Source: Bremia lactucae
Lineage: Eukaryota; Oomycota; Peronosporomycetes; Peronosporales; Peronosporaceae
Length of the DNA stretch: 24,575 nucleotides
NCBI RefSeq assembly: GCF_004359215.1
Contig: NC_090625.1
Span: 1,348,589-1,373,163, forward strand
Direction: 5' to 3'
The notes beneath the pieces are model-generated. The model did no database searches. It worked only from the letters and a program-made list of their open reading frames with translations, and was not told the DNA's origin. Position 1 is the stretch's first letter; each line of letters begins with the position of its first letter. Shown here piece after piece: positions 1 through 9,766 of the stretch. The position numbers and the translations under genes were made by a program.

Positions 1-757
1 CTAGCGTCATCCGTTACGCGAGGTATCTAGAAAGATACGCTCGCAATACATATTAAGTGTTATCTATAGAGATGACATTTTAATTGGTAAAAATAGGTAT
101 TTATATTTAATACGATTAAATATAAATCAGTCTGAAAACTACTTCCTACTTGGTAAGTGCGCACGAGGAGCCGGATTACCGCTCCCGTGACGACACTTAA
201 CCAGAGTACTTAGTGTGTTGGGTGAGGTCGCTAACGCGCCCACCACACCTACCTCACTGCACGCAAGAGAAGCAGGTTAAACCGCTTCCTCGCTGTGCTA
301 GGGTGTCTGTCTAAGTAGAGCGTGGCCGCATTACGACGTGCCCGCCTACAGAAGCAGTACTAGTCGGCAGTGCCCCGTTACAGCACGCACATGTAAATTG
401 GGTTATGCACTGGATGGATCTGCGAGCGGCTGTTGAGACGAACAGATGACTGCAATGGGAATGATAAAAGAACAAGAATATAACAACTAATTTAACAAAA
501 TACATTTTTAAGTCGATAAGTACAGGATGACGATATAGTCCGACGACACGATATTTCGATGAAATCCGATATTGCAAGGTTTAAATTTTGAGTTAGACTT
601 AAGTGATTAAAACACATAAATATCAGGCGAAATATCTGTCGGACAAAATATCTCTTACGTAGTGGTGGACGAAGTATACTACCAAGTGCTGCTTTGTTTC
701 ACAGTTACAGATGCTGCAGCTTTTTAGCTTTTGTCGCAGGCTATAGCCTGGTGCAGT
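1..757. other. Intergenic region downstream of XPB, no gene seen
   Basis: No convincing coding region on either strand; the open frames here are short, lack recognisable motifs and start or stop arbitrarily. Positions 60-130 are AT-rich and contain a perfect hairpin (listed separately). Positions 150-440 are more GC-rich and could be remnant transposon sequence, but no LTR ends, duplicated copy or coding motif is visible in the window to support that. No AATAAA signal for the XPB transcript was seen in the first 200 bases after its stop. Confidence 0.5.
99..127. repeat. Perfect AT-rich inverted repeat (13-bp arms, 3-nt loop)
   Basis: The arm at 99-111 (ATTTATATTTAAT) is the exact reverse complement of 115-127, separated by ACG. 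All pairs are A-T. It lies about 630 bp beyond the XPB stop codon. It could be a chance AT-rich palindrome, a cruciform-prone site or a transposon remnant; nothing in the sequence decides between these. Confidence 0.7.
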
Positions 758-3211
758 CTAACGATACCGGTCACGGAAGAGGTTGTGGCGCTGCTTAGCA
801 CCATGTCCAGCTGAGTACTCCATATATGCTGTGCCGTCTGCACCAGAAAGAGCCCCAAGCGATGCCAATTTCTTTTTCTTGCGGACATGGCCTGAAAGCT
901 CAAGACGCGACAGATCTTCGTCGTCGCGGATTGCGGCATTCTCATCCTTAGCAGCGCTCTCTACATCAGCACTCAGCACTTCATTCAGCAGCGCCCTTTG
1001 ATCCTCTTTCCGTGTAAATACGCCTTGAAACGAACCCGGCTCAAATAGGTCCGTCACCACCTTAAAAGTATAGCCCTGATCCACGAGATACTGTTGACGC
1101 TTGTTTGAATAAAACATTTCATGCGTGTCTGTTGAAATGAGAGTGTAAAAGAAAGCGTTGAACCCGCCCGTCGCGTTGGCTTTGGGGCGTAGAATGCGTC
1201 CTAAACGCTGCGCTTCTTGTCGTCGTGAGCCAAAGTGTGACGACACTTGAATAATTACATTAGCCTCAGGGAGGTCGATCGATGTATCGCCGACCTTCGA
1301 TATACAAATAACATTCACCAACGGTGAACTTCGAAATGACTGTAGCAAGCGCATGCGTTCACGCTCGCCGGTACCGCCGTAGATGTATCCTTTATTGAGC
1401 TTCGTCGCGTACAGACGCAAAGCAAATACGTCGTCGGAGAAAAGTAAGATTTTGTCCCCTCGTTCTTCGTGATATTGGATAAGAAATTCAGCGGCAGTAA
1501 ATTTGTTTGGATTCGCTACATACAGCAAAGCACGCTTCCGGGCACTCTTGCTTTCGCGAAGGTATTCACGATAGAACTCGCCACTCATGGGACACCAAAC
1601 TTCGACACAAGACACATTCGCAAGAAAGCCGCTTTGAGTCAAATCCATCCAGTTAGCTTCATACAGCTTCGGTCCAATCAAAAAATTTAAGTCACCAATC
1701 AAATCGTCTTCGCGCACTAGAGTGGCAGTCAAACCAAGCTTACAATGACACGCAATGGAACCAATAACTTTGCGAAACATCTTAGCAGGCACAACATGAA
1801 CCTCATCGAGTAGAATGCATCCCCACTCACGCCCTTGAATGAGCTGCATGACCTCCTCCGATGCACGAGCTCGCCGTCCACCGAACGCAACCATTGTGTA
1901 TGTGGTGACGATCACTCCAGATTCTGGATCAATAAAGTCTTTTGCCACAGACGTAAAGCGAGCAATTTTTTTTTCCGGGATATTCGTCCACATTTTAAAC
2001 TGCGCTGTCCACTGTTCCACCGAAACCGCTGACGTGCACAAGCACAGACACGACTTTTTAATCGTAGAAGCCGCTGTGACACCGGTCAGTGTCTTGCCTG
2101 CACCACACGGCAGCACGATAATTCCTGATCGAGCACGACCATTACCGAACATCTTGCTTAAAGATTTTTCTTGGTATTCTCGAATGCGCGTAGTGGGCTT
2201 TAAATCCATTTCCAGGTCAGGAATTGTCTTGTCATTTCGGAAGTCGTACTCCTCCATGAGTGGGTAGTCGAGATCAAGACATGCGCGCTTCACTTGCTCC
2301 ACCATAGACTTTCGAATTTTAAACGACACTGTGTGAACTGTCTTTTGCTGATCGTTCGATAACTTGCCAGAATGATTCTCGTCCGCTACGTTGTAATCTT
2401 CATTTAATAGCTTTTGGTACTGCAAATTCGCCTGGTCTTCAGCTGATACTTCCTTTTGAATAAATTCATCAGCATCTTCTGCGTGTGCTCCACCATGCAG
2501 CACAGAGGCCACTGGGGCTGCTGCTGCTACAGTCTCCGCTGCCTCCTTCACACGCGCTGCTCGAATGTGTTCATGCTCTAACAGCTTGCGTAGCACTTCC
2601 GGGTACAAGCTTTCAACGTAAAATTCATTATGGTGTAGCACAAGCTTGGCTTTGCCATAACTGAGTGTGCAGTCCTTAATAAAGGCCACAATGCCCTCGG
2701 GTAGCCTGTTTTTAGACAGTCTTTCAAGCACTTTAAGAATGCTCTCAGTTTCTATAGCCACTGAAACGGCGGCGTAGAGGGAGTAGGGTGTAAGTTTGTA
2801 CTCATGGAGGAACTCGGGGCGAGATACTGGTTCTGAAATAGCCACAAGAAAATCGTAAGCTTGTTTGTATATGGGAGAAAACGCCTCCAGGAAGATGCGG
2901 CCGTTGGGACAGACCCACACAGGACGAGCCTCATGGTCAGGTTTCAATTTGAGCGTTGAAAAGTCATAATAACCTGAAGTCTCACCGTCTCCACCCGTTG
3001 AACGCGCTACGTCATTAAGTTTCTGCAAGCGATTCTGGATGCGGCGCGACAAGTTGCTAGAGGCACCGACACTGTCCGCCGACTGTTGCACTCCACCAGG
3101 CGTTTCCTCGCTCTCCATATACTCTAGAAGATCTTCACCAATAGATCCGCCATAATCTTCGGCCAGCGACTTGCGCTTGTGTCGATTCTTCTGAACGCCT
3201 TTATTGCTCAT
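758..3211 (-). CDS. XPB: TFIIH core DNA helicase/translocase XPB (ERCC3/Ssl2)
   Basis: XPB is the 3'-to-5' SF2 ATPase of TFIIH. It opens promoters for RNA polymerase II and opens DNA around lesions in nucleotide excision repair, in the nucleus. The 817-residue intronless frame is close to the usual size (human about 780). Motifs in order: an N-terminal damage-recognition-like region (about 95-240); Walker A LPCGAGKT at 367-374; the DEVH box at 469-472; TAT motif III near 495-497, followed by the XPB-specific RED triad at 500-502; motif V (VGDTSIDLPEAN) near 640-651; and motif VI QRLGRILRP at 668-676. Basic, low-complexity N- and C-tails are typical. The start at 3211 has G at -3, and the stop is TAG. 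No broken motif is seen, so the gene should be functional. It reads away from the Gypsy LTR that begins 210 bp upstream. Confidence 0.97.
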   Translation of the reverse strand: MSNKGVQKNRHKRKSLAEDYGGSIGEDLLEYMESEETPGGVQQSADSVGASSNLSRRIQNRLQKLNDVARSTGGDGETSGYYDFSTLKLKPDHEARPVWVCPNGRIFLEAFSPIYKQAYDFLVAISEPVSRPEFLHEYKLTPYSLYAAVSVAIETESILKVLERLSKNRLPEGIVAFIKDCTLSYGKAKLVLHHNEFYVESLYPEVLRKLLEHEHIRAARVKEAAETVAAAAPVASVLHGGAHAEDADEFIQKEVSAEDQANLQYQKLLNEDYNVADENHSGKLSNDQQKTVHTVSFKIRKSMVEQVKRACLDLDYPLMEEYDFRNDKTIPDLEMDLKPTTRIREYQEKSLSKMFGNGRARSGIIVLPCGAGKTLTGVTAASTIKKSCLCLCTSAVSVEQWTAQFKMWTNIPEKKIARFTSVAKDFIDPESGVIVTTYTMVAFGGRRARASEEVMQLIQGREWGCILLDEVHVVPAKMFRKVIGSIACHCKLGLTATLVREDDLIGDLNFLIGPKLYEANWMDLTQSGFLANVSCVEVWCPMSGEFYREYLRESKSARKRALLYVANPNKFTAAEFLIQYHEERGDKILLFSDDVFALRLYATKLNKGYIYGGTGERERMRLLQSFRSSPLVNVICISKVGDTSIDLPEANVIIQVSSHFGSRRQEAQRLGRILRPKANATGGFNAFFYTLISTDTHEMFYSNKRQQYLVDQGYTFKVVTDLFEPGSFQGVFTRKEDQRALLNEVLSADVESAAKDENAAIRDDEDLSRLELSGHVRKKKKLASLGALSGADGTAYMEYSAGHGAKQRHNLFRDRYR

Positions 3212-3420
3212 ACCAAGAAGAGTTATTGATACAATAAATCAAAAAGGCTGATATCTTTTTTAAAAGTGGCGCAGTACACGAGTTGTAACGGAAATGTTAT
3301 ACAAAATTTGTGGAATTAATTCGAATACATAATTCGTTGACCGGTAATTTCAGGCAAGAGGATTCTTTAATCTGTAGAGGTCCATGCACGTAGCGAGATG
3401 GACGACGCCGCACATAGTGT
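3212..3420 (-). promoter_or_regulatory. Short upstream region of XPB, presumed promoter
   Basis: Only 209 bp separate the XPB start codon from the first base of the Gypsy LTR, so the core promoter and 5' UTR most likely lie here. The stretch ACATTTCC on the minus strand (about 3290-3297) loosely resembles an oomycete initiator, about 80 nt before the ATG. No clear TATA box is seen, and the initiator call is weak. Confidence 0.35.
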
Positions 3421-3653
3421 TGTATTGGGGCACACATCGGTTGGAGAACCGTTGTTGTGGCACGTTTACTTTTTGGGTAAAATACCCTTTTATCCTATTC
3501 TAAAATAGTTAATTACTTAAATCCCATTATTATGGATTGTAAAGGGGCACATATCGGTTGGAGAAGCGTTGTTGTGACACTACACTTTATGGGTAAAATA
3601 CCCTTTTATCTAATTTTAAAATTGTTATTTACTTAAATCCCATTATTATGGGT
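3421..3653 (+). repeat. Tandem duplication of the Gypsy LTR 5' end (period 117 bp)
   Basis: Two diverged copies of the block that runs from GGGGCAC through GTAAAATACCC to CCCATTATTATGG. The units start at 3421 and 3538. They differ by scattered substitutions and a small indel, so the duplication is not recent. Confidence 0.85.
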
Positions 3654-3666
3654 AACAAATGTGGTC

Positions 3667-3690
3667 GCCGCCAGATATAAATCTGGCGGC
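3667..3690 (+). promoter_or_regulatory. TATA-like box inside a perfect 10-bp hairpin of the Gypsy LTR
   Basis: GCCGCCAGAT (3667-3676), loop ATAA, then its exact complement ATCTGGCGGC (3681-3690). TATAAAT spans the loop. The position, about 250 bp into the LTR, fits the U3/R promoter region. Promoter function is inferred; the palindrome is directly visible. Confidence 0.5.
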
Positions 3691-4023
3691 CAAAATCTAT
3701 TTTAAATTAGCTTGGGTAAGGTTTTTAGATCTAAAAAAATAAATAAAGTACAGTTCCCCTTTAGATCTTAAAGCGGTAAGTGCCTTCCTAAGGCTTGCGC
3801 ATTGATCTGTAAGAGATAGAAGCCTTTCTAAGGTATATCCTCTTGGGCACTAGTTGCCACTTGGTTCTACGAACCCTTGGATCCCTTGAACTAGGATTCT
3901 TTAAGCTTTAATAGCTTGTACGACTCCCTGAGTTGTTAAACCCATTAGTTCAATACAACTAAGTGACTCTCTGAGTCTGAAAGTATTCCTCTGACTTTAG
4001 GAGCGAGGTAGCTTCGCTACACC

Positions 4024-4041
4024 TGGTAGCACTCGTAGTCA
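4024..4041 (+). other. Candidate Gypsy primer-binding site
   Basis: Begins TGGTAGCACTCGTAG, two bases after the inferred LTR end. TGG is the usual start of a site complementary to a tRNA 3'-CCA end. I did not match it to a specific tRNA. Confidence 0.35.
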
Positions 4042-4081
4042 ATCTACGCCTGAGTCTTAACAAGACTAATTTCTCACGAAA

Positions 4082-5030
4082 ATGGAAGAGGTTCCAGAAT
4101 TGTCAGAAGCGCAACGCGCCGCTTATGACAAGCTCAAAGCCTTATTTGGGCTTGAGCACGTGGAATTTATTATGTCCCAGGGACCAGAGGTCCTGCATGC
4201 AAGGCTTGAAGCCTTCATGCGGTACGAAGCTTCACTGATCGGTCAGGTACAGGACCACTCAGCGGCATCTATGCCAACCCGGTACATCTCTGTACCTGAC
4301 TCAGAGCTGAGGGCTCGCCCTAACTGTATATGTGAACACATTTGAGGGAGAAGAGGGAGAAAATCTCCCTTTTTAAATTAAGCAGATGGAAATGTCTATT
4401 GATTCCGCCTTGTTCTTTACAGAACGGGAAAAGGTGGCTATGGCCATTTCCAAACTTGTAGGTAGAGCCATGGAGTAGGCACTATCGTGCAGCACCCGTC
4501 CATACGCGACGCTTTTTCCTCATGGGATTCGCTGAAACAGCAAATGACCAGCATGTTTGCACCGCCTCATCAGGCTTTTCGCATGCGAGCACGGCTCCTA
4601 GCGACTCGACAGAGTAAAAGAACCCTAGGGGACTTTGTCCAGGAGTTGAGAACTCTCATTGCATCTATGCATCAAGACCCGGTGCAAGAAGCAATTGTAG
4701 TAACCATCTTTATCGGGGGTCTCAATGAGGGCGTTGCCCGGACGGAATTGTTCCGATCTCATCCGGCTACGTTCGAAGAGGCAGTTGCCATAGCACTACG
4801 CGCCGAGTTTGACTTTAAGTCTGCTCGCGTTAGCACGCCTGTCTACCGAACAAGCTCTTCGAGCACATGGGTTCCGTCTAATAGAGCGGAACCCATGGAT
4901 TGAAGCCTCGTTGAGGAATGAGACGAGGCTTTTCAAGATGTGGAACAGCATAAGACCATTCGTAGATGCTATATGTGCGGAAGCACGAAACATTTACGTC
5001 CGGCCTGCCCCCTACGAAATTCGCGTATAG
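4082..5030 (+). pseudogene. Gypsy gag (capsid and zinc knuckle), broken
   Basis: Gag packages the element RNA into virus-like particles. The likely start ATG is at 4082. The frame is open for 87 codons, then shifts near 4330; a TAA at about 4374 and a TAG at 4476-4478 follow. The capsid core is open again at 4487-4903 (retrotransposon Gag fold, with FVQELRTLIASM and an ELFRSHPATFEEAVAIAL segment). After a TGA at 4901-4903 the same frame holds a CX2CX4HX4C zinc knuckle (first Cys codon 4967-4969). At least one frameshift and three stops make this non-functional. The TAG at 4476 falls where the family usually has Trp, which would be a G-to-A change. Confidence 0.85.
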
Positions 5031-5199
5031 CTCGAAAGAGCTCCAACTCCGACCTATACCAGAGACCTGGTACGGTGCGGAAAAATGTCGATACCCAGTA
5101 GGTGATGGGGCACCCTTCGGGGGAAGGCCTAGCTCTGTTGAACCTCAAGGAGGTGAGAATAAACAGAACCTAGCCCCAATTAGCTCGGTGCTCAATGGC

Positions 5200-5655
5200 A
5201 CGGGGCGAGAGTACAAGCCTGGCTTGCTAGTCGCTCAAGCGACTGTAATGGGTTTTGATATGCCGTGGTCAATGTTAATTGACTCAGGAGCGTCTTGCAA
5301 TTATGCTCGACGCCTTTCCGTTGAAGGAAGTCAACAATACTGTGAGGCGCTTAAGCGCATGAAAGTGATACAATCACTGTTCGCTTAGCGACTGGGACTC
5401 GTGTCACTGTTCCCAAAGTTTCTTTAACCTTAGGTATAAAGTTTCTAGACTTTGACAGTATTGAACGCTGTCTCGTCCTTGATTTGGATTCGAGATATGA
5501 TCTCATCCTTGGTATGGCCTGGTTTGAACACCATGAGCCATGGATCGATTGGAGGTCTAAGACCTTAAGCGCCACGCGCAATGTTCCTAGCAAAGTTTTG
5601 GAGAGTTATGAACCCACCTTTGCTAGGCAACAAAAGCGCTATTGGCGCGGATGAT
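5200..5655 (+). pseudogene. Gypsy aspartic protease, broken
   Basis: The retropepsin active-site motif LIDSGAS is encoded with its catalytic Asp codon at 5281-5283. A frameshift follows within about 110 bases. In another frame the C-terminal half of the fold is visible (DLILGMAW at about 5499-5522, then a HEPWIDWRSK segment). The protease would cleave the Gag-Pol precursor in an intact element. This copy cannot be translated as one product. Confidence 0.8.
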
Positions 5656-6492
5656 TGAATGAGTCGGTCAAAGTTTTCGACGTTGGCATTTCTGATTAAT
5701 ATACTTTAATGTTAAAAACATTAATTCTGAGCCCAACTCAGCAGAGGGAAGTGGAACGGCACGTAATCCGTCGAGTGACACTCGTTGTAATAACGATTCA
5801 CTGAATGCTGAAAGCATTGTTGGCCTGAGGCCGAATCATCAAGGGTGCAATATCCCTGAGATACGTGAAGTGGCACGTCTAAGTCCACCGAAGGTGGTCG
5901 GCCGAGGTGGCACCATATTGAGTGTCAATAGTGACACTATTGGCGGTTCGCCAGGGCATTTTGGGTTAAACCCTTCTAATGCACGTCTAGCGACACGAAA
6001 ACGTTCACTGGATAAGGAATTGAGTTACATGACTCCTTCTCGGATGTCAAATTAGACACCATGTCCTATATAGAACCAATACAGGCTGAAGAACCCGGGG
6101 ACATGAATGTCCCGGCCTCTAAAAGGCGTATTGTCTCCACTCCTAGAAAGGATGGACACGAAGCGTGTATACCCTCACAAAGTGATACGAGTGAGCAATT
6201 ACATACACTTGTAAATGATGCAACCGGTAACATTGAGGAAGGAGTTAGCCTTGCGGCAATCCCTTCGTTACATGCTCTTTCAGAGCTAGACGAAATGTCT
6301 ATTGATGAGTCCGGTCGAGCCTTAAAGGCTGGCGAGTCATCTGAAATGGTGGTCATTCGACCAACAATTGAGTTAAACTCATCGTCACTTCTCGATGAAG
6401 CTGTCCTGGATGACACAAAAGCTGCACTTAGTGCGCGAAATGGGTCATCGATCCTTAAAGATCCTACGGATCCCTTTTATTTTGATGAGTAA
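5656..6492 (+). pseudogene. Gypsy linker between protease and RT
   Basis: A poorly conserved region with no enzymatic motif. The right half (6061-6492) is open for 143 codons and is acidic and serine-rich, ending DPFYFDE. The left half has several stops. It sits exactly between the protease and RT domains, so it is read as the variable Pol linker of this element and not as a separate gene. Confidence 0.55.
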
Positions 6493-7420
6493 GGAATTCC
6501 AAGATGTGGTATGTAATAATCCACCATCTGCTTTACCTCCGTATAGAGGTGTTAGTCATGAAATTGAATTAGTTCCGGGAACCAAATACTGTTCACAAGA
6601 CTATGGCCTCTACCAAGGGAGCAGTGTGACGCATTGACGATTTCTTCCGTGCTAAGCACGAGGCGGGAATGGTACGAGATAGCAAATCTCCTCATTCGAT
6701 ACAGACATTTTGTGTCTAAAAGCCAAATGGTAAATGGGGCATTGTACATGCTTATAATAAGCTTAATACTGTCACTATACCAGCCCAAACCCCCATTTCT
6801 AGAAAGGATGTTCTTCAGAAAAATATGGTGGGATGTACAATGTACAGTGCACTGGACTTAGTCGATTATTACTACCAATTGCTCATGCGAGCTAGCGATA
6901 TCCCGCTTACAGCAGTTAGCACCCCAAAGCGGTATGCTATGGGAGTGGCTGGTATGCCACAAGGGCTTTCCAACGCCCCGGCAACATTTAATCGTCTAGT
7001 CGCAACTCTTTCGCCCTCATCAAGGTTATGCACAGACTTACTTCGATGATATCTTGCCAATAGTCGTGCGAAGCAGGGTCGGTCGGATATGGAAAACCAT
7101 TAAGACCATTTGCGAGCAGTGCTCGAGTGCATGCCCACAAACAAATTGTATGCCAGTGCATCTAAATGCTTTTGAGGCGCAGACGAAATTCCTTTTCTAG
7201 GATGCTTCATTGGAAAGCGAGGCCTTAGAGCGGATCCCGCTAAGGTAAAGGCCATAGTAGATTGGCCGGTTCCTAAAAACCAAAAGGATTTGCGTAAGTG
7301 GTTGGGTCTCGCCAATTATTTACACAAATATAGCGAAAATTACGCTGATATGGCTAGGCCATTATCTAATCTCATTAAAAAAGAATACAGAATGGTGCTG
7401 GACTAGATCCGAAAATAATG
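6493..7420 (+). pseudogene. Gypsy reverse transcriptase, broken by frameshifts
   Basis: RT copies the element RNA into DNA. Recognisable pieces: an upstream PPYRGVSHEIEL segment (about 6536-6571); the SALDL catalytic-Asp motif (about 6845-6860); MPQGLSNAPATFNRL (about 6953-6997); and the YFDD box at 7039-7050 with its two catalytic Asp. The YFDD box lies in a different frame from the preceding motif. After it come the thumb and connection segment (FLGCFIGKRGLR-like, KWLGLANYLHKY) in shifted frames. Several stops and frameshifts make it non-functional. Confidence 0.85.
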
Positions 7421-7764
7421 CTTTTCGAGCAGTTAAGGATAGTCCTATCCATGCCCCGATTCTGGCACTGCCAAACCCAAATTGGCATTCAGTGTCAATT
7501 GTGACGCATCAGATTTTGCCATTGGCAGTGCTCTGTCACAAACACATGTTGATGGGCGTGAACGTGTTATTGCGTTCGAGGCTAGATAGCTTAAAACTGC
7601 GGAAAAGTACTACCCAGTTCATGACAAAGAGTTACTTGCTATGAAGTATGCTCTCGTCAAACTTAGAGTTCATCTGCTCGGCTCTATGCCGTTTGTGATA
7701 TATACAGATCACGCGTCATTACGCAGGCGACTAAGTCGCCCCATCTCTCACGGAGAATGGCCCG
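7421..7764 (+). pseudogene. Gypsy RNase H, broken
   Basis: RNase H removes the RNA strand of the RNA:DNA hybrid. The CDASDFAIG motif (about 7500-7526), the HDKELLAMKYAL motif (about 7621-7656) and the YTDHASL motif (about 7701-7721) are visible. A TAG at 7587-7589 interrupts the segment just before AEKYYPVHD, where the family usually has Gln, so a C-to-T change is likely. Confidence 0.8.
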
Positions 7765-8037
7765 ATGGCTATCCTTTTCCCGGAATACAACTTCAAGGTG
7801 AGGTATAAACCCGGCAAGCAGACGCCTAGTCCCGAATTAATCCGTTCGGCTTACGCCAAGGATGAACAGTGTGTAGCTCTATTACGAGCCCGAAAAAACA
7901 CTGATTCAGGTATTAAATTGCCGGCACGTTTGCGTGCAAGGTTACATCGATTTTCTATCGATAATGACCTATTGCTTTATTGCACAGACATCGAGGACCC
8001 TCTGCGTGTCGTTGATCCTCATGATGAGGATTTATAG
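7765..8037 (+). pseudogene. Gypsy RNase H-integrase connection
   Basis: Open for 90 codons. It begins inside the conserved end of RNase H (FPEYNFKVRYKPGKQ) and then runs directly to ELIRSAYAKDEQ. Related elements normally have an extra segment after PGKQ that includes an ALADALSR-type motif; here it is absent, so an in-frame internal deletion is likely. It ends at TAG, just before the integrase zinc finger. Confidence 0.6.
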
Positions 8038-8869
8038 TCCGAATCCTCTATGAGGCACACGATACTGTCCTTGGTGGTCATCTCGATACACAAAAGACCT
8101 AAGGCTCTGTAAGACAAATTTATTGGTGGCCCAAACTTTATAAATGGGTCAGCACATATGTTCTCAAATGCAAAACTTGCCAACGGGCTACACCCTCGGC
8201 GCGTGCTGCTGCGCCACTGGCGAGCCTTCCCGTCCCCATAGGTTGCTGGGAGTCCATTAGTATAGATTTTGTTTTCGGTCTACCGAAAGATTTAGCCGGT
8301 AACTCCGGCATAGTGGACTTTGTTGACCGATTGAGCAAAATGGCTCACTTAGCGGTCGTGCCGGATTCCATTGATGGTGAAGGTACAGCTAAGCTGTTTA
8401 TTGATCCCGTGTTTCGACAACATGGTTTGCCAGTGGCTATTGTCTCTGATCGGGACCCCCGTTTCACGGGTAAACTCTGGAAATCAATTTTCGAGTGCTT
8501 GGCATTAGATTGGTTATGTCCACAGCAGACCACCCGCAGACCGATGGCCAGACTGAATGTGTCATTTGCGTCATTGAAGACGATTTACGCAGCGTGTGTG
8601 CTCAGACACCAAAGCGCTGGAGCTCCATGCTCCCAGTGGTGGAGTTTGCATTAAATAGTGCTGTACATGCCTTTACAGGCTATTCTCCGTTCTATGTCAA
8701 CGGTCTCACCCACCCACGCGTTCCATTAACGATACCACTGCGTGATTCAGGGCTTGGTCGGGGAGAATTAGCCGATAGGCTTGCTGATATCAGCCCTGTT
8801 ACCGTTCGGAAACAAGTAAGCGAGTTTCTCGCGACGCGATTTAGTGTCTGAAGACACGAAAGGGATACG
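8038..8869 (+). pseudogene. Gypsy integrase core (HHCC, DD35E), frameshifted
   Basis: Integrase inserts the cDNA into the genome. The HHCC zinc finger is visible (His codons near 8055 and 8080, CKTC near 8172-8183). Catalytic residues: Asp at 8265-8267 (SIDFVFGLPK) and Asp at 8448-8450 (SDRDPRF) in one frame, and Glu at 8555-8557 (DGQTE) in another. The Asp-Glu distance is 107 nt where DD35E spacing needs 108, so a one-base deletion between them (around 8495) breaks the domain. A TAA also interrupts the zinc finger near 8100. Confidence 0.85.
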
Positions 8870-9595
8870 ATGGCTTATAGCCAAGACAAACAAAATGAAC
8901 AAGCAGATGCCAAAAGCAGAAGCTGTAATAATTCTTATATGGCCGGGGACCGAGTTTTACTAAACGCTAAGAATCTACCTACCAACTTGGTATCCGCGGT
9001 CTTCAATACCAAATTGCGCCCGCGCTTTATTGGACCATTTACGGTCGTGGCCAAGAAGGGCTTAGCTTATACGCTAAACCTTCTCAGCAAGCTGCGTACA
9101 CACCCAGTGTTCTACGTTGGATTGCTTAAGACATGTCGGGACCCTTCCCACGTGGACTTGAAGGCGCTTGCGCCGAGACAGGCGGTCGTGCCGCTGATTG
9201 CTGCATCCTCACCAGGATGCCCAGCTGGCCCTTTAAACGAGGCTGCTGACGCTCCAGCGTTGAAAGACGGTCCCGAACCGCCTCAAAAGAGCTCTCAACC
9301 CAAGCAAGCACCTCACGAAGAAGTTGCACCTCGTGCCGTAGAGCATCAAATGCTTCCGCCAAAATTCCGGCCCCCTCCCGCGCTGCTTGATGCGCGGGGG
9401 GACCTTCAGTTTCACGTGGAGAAACTTTAAAAGCGACGTCGTCGTAAGGGTCAATACCAGTATCTGGTGAAGTGGCTAGGGTACCCCTCTTCTGCAAATT
9501 CTTGGGAGTTCGAGGTGCCTCTTCGGCAAGATTGCCCGTACGCGGTTGACGCTTTTGAGCGCCAAGATCAGGGTCAACTCGCGTCAAACGACGGT
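8870..9595 (+). pseudogene. Gypsy integrase C-terminus: GPY/F module and chromodomain
   Basis: The 186-codon frame carries the GPY/F module (RPRFIGPFTVVAKKG, about 9022-9063) and a proline/alanine-rich linker, and stops at TAA 9428-9430. Reading on in the same frame gives a basic stretch, then a chromodomain-like core (YQYLVKWLGYPSSANSWE, about 9452-9505). In chromoviruses this domain binds modified histone H3 and steers insertion toward heterochromatin. The single stop separates the targeting domain from the integrase in this copy. Confidence 0.75.
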
Positions 9596-9766
9596 TCCCA
9601 CCACTTAACGTGGGATTGGGTGGGTTTTCCAACCGATGTGTGCCCCATTGCACCCTCCGCCATCAGACTGTTGACACCGAGTGACAATATTCGCTTCATT
9701 ACCGCTTTGAGGTTGGAACCTAAACAGCTAACCGTTTGGTTGTGTTTTTCTTTCCTTTGTCTCATG
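9596..9766 (+). other. Gypsy 3' tail up to the assembly gap
   Basis: No motif is seen after the chromodomain. The last bases are T-rich and run into the gap. No similarity to the 5' LTR start (TGTATTGGGGCAC) is visible. Confidence 0.4.

Larger units (their letters stand above)
3421..4021 (+). repeat. Gypsy 5' LTR (601 bp, TG...CA)
   Basis: Begins TGTATTGGGGCAC and ends CTACA, giving TG...CA termini, with a candidate primer-binding site two bases after the end. The first 117 bp are tandemly duplicated (3421-3537 and 3538-3653, the second copy beginning TGTAAAGGGGCAC). A TATAAAT run lies inside a perfect hairpin at 3667-3690. Boundaries are inferred from termini and context because no second LTR is available to align. 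Confidence 0.65.
3421..9766 (+). mobile_element. Decayed Ty3/Gypsy chromovirus-type LTR retrotransposon
   Basis: A single plus-strand element with the order 5' LTR, gag (zinc knuckle), aspartic protease, RT, RNase H, integrase, GPY/F and chromodomain. This order (integrase after RT) defines Ty3/Gypsy, and the C-terminal chromodomain places it with chromoviruses. Every domain is interrupted by stops or frameshifts, so it is dead. The sequence runs into the 100-N gap; no copy of the 601-bp LTR is found downstream, so the 3' LTR is in the gap, deleted, or never assembled. Target-site duplication cannot be tested for the same reason. Confidence 0.9.

Noticed and set aside
311..577. 88-codon minus-strand frame in the intergenic region
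   Set aside because: No motif, unusual composition and no homologue recognised. Length is within chance for this base composition.
9126..9653. 175-codon minus-strand open frame with coiled-coil-like composition
   Set aside because: It is antisense to the Gypsy linker and chromodomain, which have recognisable plus-strand motifs. Proline- and alanine-rich sense sequence often leaves the opposite frame open. No known domain is seen.
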